Positions 15,019 through 21,548 of a stretch of 21,548 nt of DNA are shown here, piece by piece (the stretch's first letter is position 1; each line of letters begins with the position of its first letter). Location: assembly GCA_002340325.1 (NCBI GenBank), contig DDLV01000025.1, positions 1 through 21,548 of the forward strand. Reading direction: 5' to 3'. The position numbers were made by a program, and so were the translations under genes. The stretch comes from Glaciecola sp. UBA2563 (GTDB taxonomy: Bacteria; Pseudomonadota; Gammaproteobacteria; Enterobacterales; Alteromonadaceae). Under the pieces are notes generated by a model. The model had not been told where the DNA came from. It did no database searches and saw only the letters and a program-made list of their open reading frames with translations.

Positions 15019-16995
15019 TTATTCTAGATATCGCGCAATCCTAAAACCAATGTGGTCCATTGGTTCTCCAGCTGGTTCTCGATATGCTGTTCTTAAATCT
15101 CGCATTCTTCCCACTTTAAAATTGCCGCCCTTGGTCACATTTAATTGACCCGAATTTGGTCCGGTGTAGTCGACGTGTTCAACTGTCAAATCAGGAATGT
15201 TGTTCGTATAACGATCATGCACCCACTCACTTACATTCCCGGCCAAATCGTGTAGCCCCAATCTATCAGCGCGATAATTACCGACAGGCGCCGCGCCTGC
15301 TTGTCCGTCATCATAGTCAGTGAGGACAATGGGTTGCTGGCCTTTTCTGGTTTTGTCTGCGAAGTTACCGCTATCTTTTGGTAGTCTATCGCCATTGCCC
15401 CAAACGAAAGTGGTCCCTACTTGTCTGTTGGCTTTTTTAGCAAGCCACTCCCATTCAGCTTCCATCAACAGCCGATAACCCGTTGATTGCTTGTCAAAAC
15501 CAACTACCTGATTGCCGCGCAATGTATAGAACGGTGGTAACCCATCTTGCTGACTAAGCCAGTTGCAATATCGTGCAGCGTCAGTCCAGCTGATATTTGT
15601 TTGAGGAAGGTTGCTGCTGTTCGATTTTCCGGTCGCAGCACTAAATTGTGCAATGGTTACTTCATGCACTGACACCGCAAATGGTCTGGAAAAGTCCACC
15701 TTAACGGCATGCTCATTTCGTCGTCGTCCAGGCTGATTGACGGGGGAGCCCATGGTGTAAGCATCTGCCGTAAATGGGCGCATTTGTATGCCTAATTGTT
15801 GCGCTACTGACGGACGTCCTTCAGCGCGACGAGCTTCATATTCGGTAATGAGGTTTACATCCACTTTCTGCTCTTGCTCGGCGACAATGACAACCCGTTG
15901 ATTAATCGTTCTAAAACCCTGCCTTCTTAACTCAACAGAGTGCGAAATAGCTGGAAGACTAATCGATAGTGGAGTTGTCCCGGCAGATTTCCCGTCAATA
16001 AATACCTGAGCCGGCAGATTACTTAAGACGTTTAGTTTTCCTTGTGCAGGCTTCAGGGAAATGTCGATTTCTCGCTGTTCATTTGGCGCAAGCGTAAATA
16101 CACGTTGGAATGAGTAGAAACCTGGCAGACTGTAGCGGACATCAATATTTCGGTTACTATCTACCAATATAAGTCCTTGAGATTGATTTTTGCCGTCAAC
16201 TATTAAAGTCCCACCTTGAGGCGCAAGTCTAATGTCCAAACCGGCCTGTTGCGGGATCAAATTGTAGTTTCTTACTTGCTGGGGTTGTTGCCATGTAATT
16301 TCGATATTATCTTCAACTGCCTGATAACCTGGCGCGGTAATGGTAACTGGATATTTGCCCCCTTGTATCGTTCGTTCGATGGGTAAAGTGACCACTTCAC
16401 CCTGAAGAAGGATTGTTGCATTACTGACATTGGCCGCAAGCGATACATTGCCAGAAAATGGTTCAAGGGTTAAATCTAGTGTTCGTTGTTCCCCTCTCGA
16501 GAGCGTGATCGACGTTTCTAGCGTCTTAAAATACGGGTTTTCAATCCGCAAATTATAGGTTCCATGAGCAATTTCATGTTCAAGCTGACTACCTACAGAG
16601 ACTAAATTATTATCAATGAACCAGCTTGTTTCATCGTCGGTTTCTACATTTGATAAGATAACAGCTGGTTTGGGCGGCAACACGACCTCTATGTTTTGAG
16701 GCGAATTTTGATCGATTGATACGGTGACAGATTCAAATGTGGGTGAAGCCACACGAATTTGCGCGGTGTTTCCAAGCAAATAGAGTCTGCCGTCTGTCTC
16801 CCATAAATAACCGTCAATCGTTTCGACAGCGAACTGTTGTCTTGCTTCATCTGGCGCAACGATAAGTGCATAACCCTTTACAAAAAATATCCAAACCAAG
16901 GACAGCAAAATAACAAAAAAGGATCCTACACCCAGCACAAAGAACATAAGTGCATTGCGTTTTTTTGCCTGTTGAATCCGAGTATCTAATTCCAC
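15019..16995 (-). CDS. membrane-anchored tandem PEGA-repeat protein with FGE-like (SUMF1/C-lectin fold) domain
   Basis: A 658-aa protein starting at GTG 16995, with AGGGAAA upstream. One membrane helix (about 16-39) follows a KKR-containing N-terminus, so the rest is periplasmic. Residues about 108-383 contain four roughly 70-aa PEGA-like beta repeats. The last is the most canonical, with AQVFIDGKSAGTTPLSISL (329-347) and LRRQGF (356-361). Residues about 400-656 form a formylglycine-generating-enzyme-like domain: YTMGSPVNQPGRRRNEH, GYRLLMEAEWEW (506-517), LAGNVSEWVHD (584-594) and HIGFRIARY. The catalytic region reads TKGGNFKVGR, and the only cysteine is Cys-477, so the paired cysteines of FGE are missing. 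A binding or structural role is more likely than catalysis. Confidence 0.85.
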   Translation of the reverse strand: MELDTRIQQAKKRNALMFFVLGVGSFFVILLSLVWIFFVKGYALIVAPDEARQQFAVETIDGYLWETDGRLYLLGNTAQIRVASPTFESVTVSIDQNSPQNIEVVLPPKPAVILSNVETDDETSWFIDNNLVSVGSQLEHEIAHGTYNLRIENPYFKTLETSITLSRGEQRTLDLTLEPFSGNVSLAANVSNATILLQGEVVTLPIERTIQGGKYPVTITAPGYQAVEDNIEITWQQPQQVRNYNLIPQQAGLDIRLAPQGGTLIVDGKNQSQGLILVDSNRNIDVRYSLPGFYSFQRVFTLAPNEQREIDISLKPAQGKLNVLSNLPAQVFIDGKSAGTTPLSISLPAISHSVELRRQGFRTINQRVVIVAEQEQKVDVNLITEYEARRAEGRPSVAQQLGIQMRPFTADAYTMGSPVNQPGRRRNEHAVKVDFSRPFAVSVHEVTIAQFSAATGKSNSSNLPQTNISWTDAARYCNWLSQQDGLPPFYTLRGNQVVGFDKQSTGYRLLMEAEWEWLAKKANRQVGTTFVWGNGDRLPKDSGNFADKTRKGQQPIVLTDYDDGQAGAAPVGNYRADRLGLHDLAGNVSEWVHDRYTNNIPDLTVEHVDYTGPNSGQLNVTKGGNFKVGRMRDLRTAYREPAGEPMDHIGFRIARYLE

Positions 16996-17007
16996 TCGCG
17001 CATTTCC

Positions 17008-18489
17008 CTAAATTTTTTCATTGTTAGCAAGATAGAAAGTATTTTCACTGGTAGCAGAAACATTTATCTGTAAACGCGTTGTTTTGTACCCATCGCGCCT
17101 AGCTTCGAGGGTATACTGCCCCGGTTTTAGCTCAATCTGCTTCTGTTTAATCTCGCCGACATGGCCAACGCCCAGCACCAAAATATAACTTTTTTCGTCA
17201 GAATTAATCGTGACCGTCAAAGCAGTAGAATACTCATCAATTATTGCAGCAAGTTGTCTCAATTGACTCGATAGTTCATTCGAATCCGCCGCCAATGGCA
17301 ACGCCTGTTGAAGCGTATCAACGGCCGCATCACGGATGCCTTGATCTGATACGCGCTCTGGTCTGGCCAAAAATTGCAGCACTCGCCGCTGTGCTTTTAC
17401 TATGCCGTCGGCTTGTGTTTGTAATGTTACAAATCTTTCTTGCCCAGGATGCATCGCAGAATATGAAGTAGATTTTTGTAACACTTGTTGCCATCTTTGT
17501 TGTCTCGCAAGCCCTTCCACTTCTATAAGGCGTCTTTGCAACACTGATTGCTGGGATTGATTATTTATTCTTTGGCTGAGTGATTTTGTAGCGGCATCAT
17601 TGGGTTTAAGTGTTTTTGCCTGCGCTAACAATTCTCGCGCATTCGCAGTATTACCGTTATCTAGCGCTTTGTTAGCTTGTAAGATAATGTTGGCGTGCGA
17701 AGAAGACGTGCGTTCTCGCTTTAACTCGTTCAGTCGGTTACGTTCGTCTGTCAACGTTGGGTCGAGATTGACTAACGTGTCCAACAGTTCGATTTGTTTA
17801 GCGACATTATTTTCTACTTGCGCAACTCGTAATGCTCGCCGAACATTAATGATCTCCTCATAACCATCGAGTTTTATTTTCAATTCACGCCCTTGAGGAT
17901 TAGCCGGCATGATTTCAATGGCTTGCGAAAATGCGAACCTTGCTTGATTTATCTTTTCGTCTGCTAAAAACGCTGCTGACTCTTCTAGCTTGCTTAGATA
18001 CGCAGTCTTCCAGTCTTGTTCAAGTTGTTCTACTTCTGGGACAAGCGATGAAAGCGTATTTGCTGCAGTTTGAAAACTGGAACGAGCAAATTCATTAAGG
18101 GCTTTATCTTTTTTTGCAATAAGAGACGCTACCCTTTTTGGCTTCCAGTTTGCGATATCTTGATTATCCAATATTGGCTGTGTCGATACTTCAAAATCAG
18201 CCAAGTCTTCTCTAAACGTATCGCGGTATTGCTCCAATTCTGCATTGGTTAGCGTAACTTGGTCTGGCGAAGTTTCCTGTTGCGTGGTTTCATAAGAGGA
18301 TTCGGAGGAGCTCTCCCCTGCTTTAGAATCAGCGTCCCCTCTGTTCTGTATTATCTGGTTGGCAATATACAGCACCAAAAAAAGCGCAACGACAGCGGCG
18401 CCAAGCCAAACTGATTTTTTGACTTTTGCCTGCAACGCTTGCTGCTGCGCAAGTATTTGTTGATCTGCTGATGTTCCCTTTTCTGTCAT
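17008..18489 (-). CDS. membrane-anchored helical-repeat protein with C-terminal PEGA-like domain
   Basis: A 493-aa protein. A short basic cytoplasmic N-terminus (QALQAKVKKS) precedes one membrane helix (about 27-47) and a Ser/Glu/Thr-rich linker (about 50-80). The long middle part (about 110-400) is alpha-helical with TPR-like periodicity, for example INQARFAFSQAIEIMPANPQ and ANARELLAQAKTLKPNDA, typical of protein-protein scaffolds. The final about 75 residues (LTVTINSDEK..., LKPGQYTLEARRDGYKTT...) look like a PEGA domain, matching the repeats of the next gene. Together these suggest a periplasmic scaffold that binds other operon products or the cell wall. It starts 13 bp after the lipoprotein gene and ends 12 bp before the PEGA-FGE gene. 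Confidence 0.78.
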   Translation of the reverse strand: MTEKGTSADQQILAQQQALQAKVKKSVWLGAAVVALFLVLYIANQIIQNRGDADSKAGESSSESSYETTQQETSPDQVTLTNAELEQYRDTFREDLADFEVSTQPILDNQDIANWKPKRVASLIAKKDKALNEFARSSFQTAANTLSSLVPEVEQLEQDWKTAYLSKLEESAAFLADEKINQARFAFSQAIEIMPANPQGRELKIKLDGYEEIINVRRALRVAQVENNVAKQIELLDTLVNLDPTLTDERNRLNELKRERTSSSHANIILQANKALDNGNTANARELLAQAKTLKPNDAATKSLSQRINNQSQQSVLQRRLIEVEGLARQQRWQQVLQKSTSYSAMHPGQERFVTLQTQADGIVKAQRRVLQFLARPERVSDQGIRDAAVDTLQQALPLAADSNELSSQLRQLAAIIDEYSTALTVTINSDEKSYILVLGVGHVGEIKQKQIELKPGQYTLEARRDGYKTTRLQINVSATSENTFYLANNEKI

Positions 18490-18502
18490 GAACTACTTTG
18501 GG

Positions 18503-19810
18503 CTATAGCTGGACATCTGGTGTCTGTTCAAGCTCGTACATTTCTCTTAAATGTTGCTTCCATTGCAAATATTGTTCGCTTGCCGAACCGTTCAATTCAA
18601 CAATCTGATCTTCAAACTTCATTTCAGTTGGACTAACAGTTAAATCAACGGCTTGACCTTTTTCTTCAATAATCGCCGACTGCACCTTCAGCTCAGAATT
18701 ACTTCTGAATGCATCATTGATAGCAACAGCAGCGCCAACACCCGCTAAGATCGATCCCGCCGTTGTAGCGCCACGGCCCAAGCTAGAACCACTATTCCTC
18801 TCGTTTGACGCCAATATACCTGCCAAAACAGCCAAACCAATACCAAGACCGGCTTTCACGTTTCTATCGAATTTAGCTTCTCGGTAGGCAATAATCTCCG
18901 GCAGTGTTTCCTCTTGCCAGGTGCGATAAGCGTCGTTTGTTTCTGCATAGAACGTGTCATAATTGTCTTGCAGACGATCAACGAAGAGCATCTCCTGAGC
19001 TTGGAGATCTTTGATTCGCTTTAAGTTGAGGTCGTCATCCGGTGGTAGACCATTAAGTGAGAATTCGTAATAGGACTGCCCGGATTTGCGTTTAACGTCT
19101 GTGGAAATATATTGCGAATAAGCTTCTGGACTGTAATATCGCGCATAGCGCATGAGAGCAATGTCTTTGATTTCCTTCTTTTTCGTCTCCGCAAGCTGGC
19201 TTAGCAGCCTCAGCACATAGTCTCTACCACTATCATACAAAGGCTGATATGGATTTTTTCCTGCATTTCGTTGGTCTTTGAAAAAGTTCTCATCAACTGT
19301 ATGTTCAAAACGCTTTGTTCCAAGTACCTCGCCTGCGGCAGAAACGACTGTCAGTTCCATTCCTGCTTCTTCGCTTGTCGAGTTTAAAATTCGACCCAAA
19401 ACAAAAATATCAGCACTCGTATTGGCATTTGGTACAACACGAACGGAAGAAAACGCAGCGGTCTTTTCCAATGCGTTTTTCGTTTCTACAGCAAATAACT
19501 TGGCTTCAGTACGACGCAATTGGGGCCAGATTCCCTCCTCATCTAATTTTCCGTAATCGATGTCTTTACCATCATTGGTCATTGGGAATCCGGGTTCAAA
19601 TGTAGGTACAGCGACATCCAGAAAATACGAGGACTGTTGAAGCTGTGCAACATATTTATCTCTTACTTCCGCTTTGACTTCAGGCTCCGTTGGCCCAACT
19701 AAAATCGGCTGATTTACCGAGCGAGACGTTGTATTGCAACCTGTTAACAAAACGAGAAGCAAAACGATGTACAACGGAAATGTGTTTAATTTGAATTGGT
19801 TAATCATCAT
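18503..19810 (-). CDS. large outer-membrane-type lipoprotein with glycine-rich hydrophobic segment
   Basis: A 435-aa protein with a lipoprotein signal: LLLVLLTGC puts the lipidated residue at Cys-25. Asn at +2 is not the inner-membrane retention Asp, so outer-membrane sorting is expected. Residues about 45-170 may form an alpha/beta domain (KLFAVETKNALEKTAAFSSVRVVPN..., ADIFVLGRIL, MELTVVSAAGEVLG), reminiscent of periplasmic lipoprotein domains that gauge or bind partners. About 200-310 is helical. About 319-335 and 347-366 are Gly/Ala-rich hydrophobic stretches (GLGIGLAVLAGILA, AGSILAGVGAAVAI) resembling glycine-zipper segments that could insert in a membrane or oligomerise. I recognise no named family. 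It is the obvious outer-membrane partner of the motor operon. Its ribosome binding site is AAGG ahead of tandem ATGs. Confidence 0.78.
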   Translation of the reverse strand: MMINQFKLNTFPLYIVLLLVLLTGCNTTSRSVNQPILVGPTEPEVKAEVRDKYVAQLQQSSYFLDVAVPTFEPGFPMTNDGKDIDYGKLDEEGIWPQLRRTEAKLFAVETKNALEKTAAFSSVRVVPNANTSADIFVLGRILNSTSEEAGMELTVVSAAGEVLGTKRFEHTVDENFFKDQRNAGKNPYQPLYDSGRDYVLRLLSQLAETKKKEIKDIALMRYARYYSPEAYSQYISTDVKRKSGQSYYEFSLNGLPPDDDLNLKRIKDLQAQEMLFVDRLQDNYDTFYAETNDAYRTWQEETLPEIIAYREAKFDRNVKAGLGIGLAVLAGILASNERNSGSSLGRGATTAGSILAGVGAAVAINDAFRSNSELKVQSAIIEEKGQAVDLTVSPTEMKFEDQIVELNGSASEQYLQWKQHLREMYELEQTPDVQL

Positions 19811-19822
19811 CAGCGTACCTTT

Positions 19823-20416
19823 CTAACCGCACTTATAATCCCTATATTGTTTTTTAAACCCGTCAACTTTGTCTGCTGGCGCATTTTGTATCTCCTCCCA
19901 CAGCAACTGGCAAATGATTGAGTCATTGTCCTTAGGCTTTACTAAACCGCGTGGGCGATTTGTTGAACTGTTACTTTGTGACGCTTGCTGCGACGTTGAA
20001 GTTTGTCGGCTTTGTGATGAGGCTTGTTCATTACTATTTTCCTGCTCGTCACCAGCTTTATTGCTTGTATTCTCAGATGAGCCGTCACCAGAACCATCAC
20101 CGCCAGAGCTTTCCCCACCGCCTTGGCCTGAACCTTGACCACCGCCTCCATTTGCGCCCGCCATTTGCTGCTGCACATTTGACACGCATTGCTCATACTG
20201 GTCCATAGACGTTTTGAGGTTTTTATCCATCAACGCCAATCTCTCGGCCTTCGTAAGTAGCGCTTCATCAACTTTATCAATGCTCAGTTGCGTACATTCG
20301 AATGCGTCCTGTTCAGACACTATCTGGGCTTGAGCTTGTACATGCTGCGCAAACAAGCCTATAAGCACAAATATGGCTATGCTGACACCAATAATTTCGA
20401 TTAATCGCTTCATCAT
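19823..20416 (-). CDS. secreted low-complexity protein with four cysteines, first gene of the motor operon
   Basis: A 197-aa protein (196 if the second of two tandem ATGs, 20413, is used; the GGAG upstream is better spaced for that one). Residues 1-30 are a signal peptide (IIGVSIAIFVLIGLF, cleavage near QAQA). A small folded part (31-86) with Cys-41 and Cys-77 precedes a long Gly/Ser/Gln/Asn-rich disordered stretch (about 87-153), then a C-terminal part with Cys-169 and Cys-196. Four cysteines in two flanking segments suggest disulfides, perhaps joining both ends around the flexible linker. I recognise no family. It heads the operon, 12 bp before the lipoprotein gene, and is presumably periplasmic or surface-exposed. 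The operon promoter should lie in 20417-20500; no convincing boxes were found. Confidence 0.72.
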   Translation of the reverse strand: MMKRLIEIIGVSIAIFVLIGLFAQHVQAQAQIVSEQDAFECTQLSIDKVDEALLTKAERLALMDKNLKTSMDQYEQCVSNVQQQMAGANGGGGQGSGQGGGESSGGDGSGDGSSENTSNKAGDEQENSNEQASSQSRQTSTSQQASQSNSSTNRPRGLVKPKDNDSIICQLLWEEIQNAPADKVDGFKKQYRDYKCG

Positions 20417-20552
20417 TCTCCTACTATATACGCATATTTGAACAATCTATAGCGCAAAGGTTCAGAACTTCCCTTTTTTCAATAGTATGACTTATTCATG
20501 CGGTTTAGCGTATATGCATTATACTTGTAAAAAACATCACCAGAAAATCCAA

Positions 20553-20774
20553 ATGTGTAACAGATCTTTACTCGTTATTTTTCTTGTTTTTCTTATGTCA
20601 GGTTGCCTCAATTCAGATTACGCTCACAGTGAGTCTCAGCTTCGAATGCAGCGATGTGAGCAATATGTTGGAATGAACAAAAATCGGTGCCTCAATGGTG
20701 AATTGGTCACAATAGAAGAGTACAAAGAGGATTTGGAAGAGTATCAACAAAAGACCAGCGATAGCGAAAACTAG
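20553..20774 (+). CDS. small lipoprotein, 73 aa
   Basis: The frame is open from ATG 20487, but the ATG at 20553 gives a textbook lipoprotein signal: MCNRSLLVIFLVFLMSGC, with the lipidated Cys at residue 18 and Leu at +2 (outer-membrane type). The mature part is 56 residues, charged and helix-prone, with two further cysteines (RCEQYVGMNKNRC) that could form a disulfide. A -10-like TATACT at 20520-20525 lies just upstream of this start and downstream of the alternative one, which also favours 20553. There is no strong ribosome binding site. It is divergent from the motor operon across about 135 bp and could be related to it, but this is a guess. No family recognised. Confidence 0.62.
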   Translation: MCNRSLLVIFLVFLMSGCLNSDYAHSESQLRMQRCEQYVGMNKNRCLNGELVTIEEYKEDLEEYQQKTSDSEN

Positions 20775-20887
20775 CGCGTGTTGAGTCACATTTTGTTGAC
20801 ACTGTCGATTGAGACGAATAAGTAACAATTCCGTAACGTGCAGAGTTTATGATAATCTCAATGGCGTAAACATATATCGAGTGGTTA

Positions 20888-21445
20888 ATGCTAATTTTAA
20901 AACTCAATAAGTCTGGGATGCCCGAGGCTTGGATCAGTGCAGAAGAAGCAGCTAAAAACTACTGCCAAGGAAAAGTGCTGTTTGAACTCGGTGAAAATCA
21001 ACATGTATTGCACGGAGGATGGAACAGCGAGGGTATTCAAAGCACGTTGACACTTTCATCGATCATTGCTTGCGATGGAAAAATAAACCAAGACAACGGC
21101 GGTATTTCACTGACCAATCGCTTTTTGTTCAGGCGTGACCAACAGATGTGTCTATACTGCGGCGAAACATTCCAGGTGCATCAACTCACCAGAGACCACA
21201 TAATCCCCAAATCGAAAGGCGGAAAAGACACATGGACAAATTCCGCAACTGCATGCAAACGATGCAATCACGCCAAAGGCGCCCGCACGCCTGAAGAAGC
21301 AAACATGCCATTGTTAGCAGTTCCGTTTAAACCAAACATGTACGAGCGTTTCTTTTTGATGAACCGCAAGATACTCGCCGATCAAATGGCCTTTCTTAGC
21401 GCGCATTTCTCCAGTAAACGAGACTGGCAAAAAGGATTGAATTAG
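20888..21445 (+). CDS. HNH endonuclease family protein
   Basis: A 185-aa protein. The C-terminal half is a zinc-ribbon HNH domain: CLYCG (Cys-88, Cys-91), LTRDHIIPKSKGG (catalytic His-104), TWTNSATACKRCNHAKG with Asn-118, Cys-123, Cys-126 and His-128. This is the McrA-like subgroup widespread as a single housekeeping-type gene in gammaproteobacteria, whose cellular role is not well defined. The N-terminal about 80 residues have no motif I know. The start ATG 20888 has GAGTGG upstream. A perfect -35 hexamer TTGACA (20796-20801) is present, but no good -10 sits at normal spacing. It has no partner methylase or toxin-like neighbour, so a restriction or defence role is not supported here. Confidence 0.88.
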   Translation: MLILKLNKSGMPEAWISAEEAAKNYCQGKVLFELGENQHVLHGGWNSEGIQSTLTLSSIIACDGKINQDNGGISLTNRFLFRRDQQMCLYCGETFQVHQLTRDHIIPKSKGGKDTWTNSATACKRCNHAKGARTPEEANMPLLAVPFKPNMYERFFLMNRKILADQMAFLSAHFSSKRDWQKGLN

Positions 21446-21548
21446 TCTTAATTACTAAAGGCTATGTTCCCGTTAATTGTTGTTTCTCAGATAAATGTCT
21501 GAAAATCAGTTAATTACAAAAGCTAGGGATTTGAAAGCCTAAAAATCA

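Noticed and set aside
15019..16995. An active formylglycine-generating enzyme that would activate sulfatases.
   Set aside because: The catalytic cysteines are missing, and no sulfatase gene is in the window.
12016..19810. A Bacteroides-aerotolerance (Bat) type operon, because of vWA and TPR proteins together.
   Set aside because: The MoxR AAA+ ATPase and DUF58 genes that define such operons are absent, and an ExbB-like channel is present instead.
14046..21445. A Zorya-like phage-defence system (MotA-like protein plus vWA proteins plus nearby HNH nuclease).
   Set aside because: Zorya needs a MotB/OmpA-type ZorB and cytoplasmic helicase or nuclease effectors. Here the partners are vWA and PEGA envelope proteins, and the HNH gene is on the other strand, separated by a small lipoprotein gene.
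21483..21500. A terminator or operator (TCAGA...TCTGA) after the HNH gene.
   Set aside because: A 5-bp stem with a 6-base loop and no T-run is within chance for AT-rich DNA.

Overview
The window looks like the chromosome of a marine gammaproteobacterium of the Alteromonadales type (Alteromonas/Glaciecola-like). This is inferred from moderately AT-rich DNA, the style of the housekeeping genes (siroheme SUMT, a PurA of exactly the E. coli length, CnoX/YbbN), a flavin-dependent halogenase of the marine type, and the 8-gene envelope operon. No database search was possible. I saw no rRNA, tRNA, CRISPR array, insertion sequence or prophage.

Left part (1-4586). It opens with the C-terminal part of uroporphyrinogen-III C-methyltransferase, followed closely by a secreted transglutaminase-like protein. 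A gene-poor stretch of about 1 kb (1468-2432) follows. It holds a 56-codon ORF with a good ribosome binding site (1848-2018), a consensus DnaA box, two tandem palindromes spaced 22 bp apart and a 12-bp palindrome. It ends at a 73-aa stand-alone LuxR-type HTH protein. On the minus strand an aldehyde dehydrogenase and a VOC-fold protein share an ATGA overlap and end at a hairpin terminator.

Middle (4670-11984). Minus-strand purA and cnoX (the latter lacks active-site cysteines) are followed by a plus-strand DUF962/Mpo1-like membrane protein. Next come a minus-strand flavin-dependent halogenase and a P-loop kinase-like protein, then a plus-strand Tat-exported amidohydrolase-fold protein and a polysaccharide deacetylase. 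These look like separate transcription units of metabolic and accessory genes.

Right part (12016-20416). This is the standout: a compact minus-strand operon of eight genes. In transcription order it encodes (1) a secreted low-complexity protein with four cysteines, (2) a large outer-membrane-type lipoprotein, (3) a membrane-anchored helical-repeat protein with a PEGA-like end, (4) a membrane-anchored protein with tandem PEGA-like repeats plus a formylglycine-generating-enzyme-like domain lacking the catalytic cysteines, (5) a 40-aa membrane or secreted peptide, (6) a MotA/TolQ/ExbB-type channel protein, and (7, 8) two proteins with an ExbD/TolR-like N-terminal helix (FLDV motif), a coiled coil and a von Willebrand A domain with MIDAS residues. 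My reading is an ion-driven envelope machine in which the usual ExbD/TolR/MotB periplasmic domain is replaced by vWA domains. I know of no characterised system with this composition.

The window closes with a small plus-strand lipoprotein, divergent from the operon, and a housekeeping-type HNH endonuclease.
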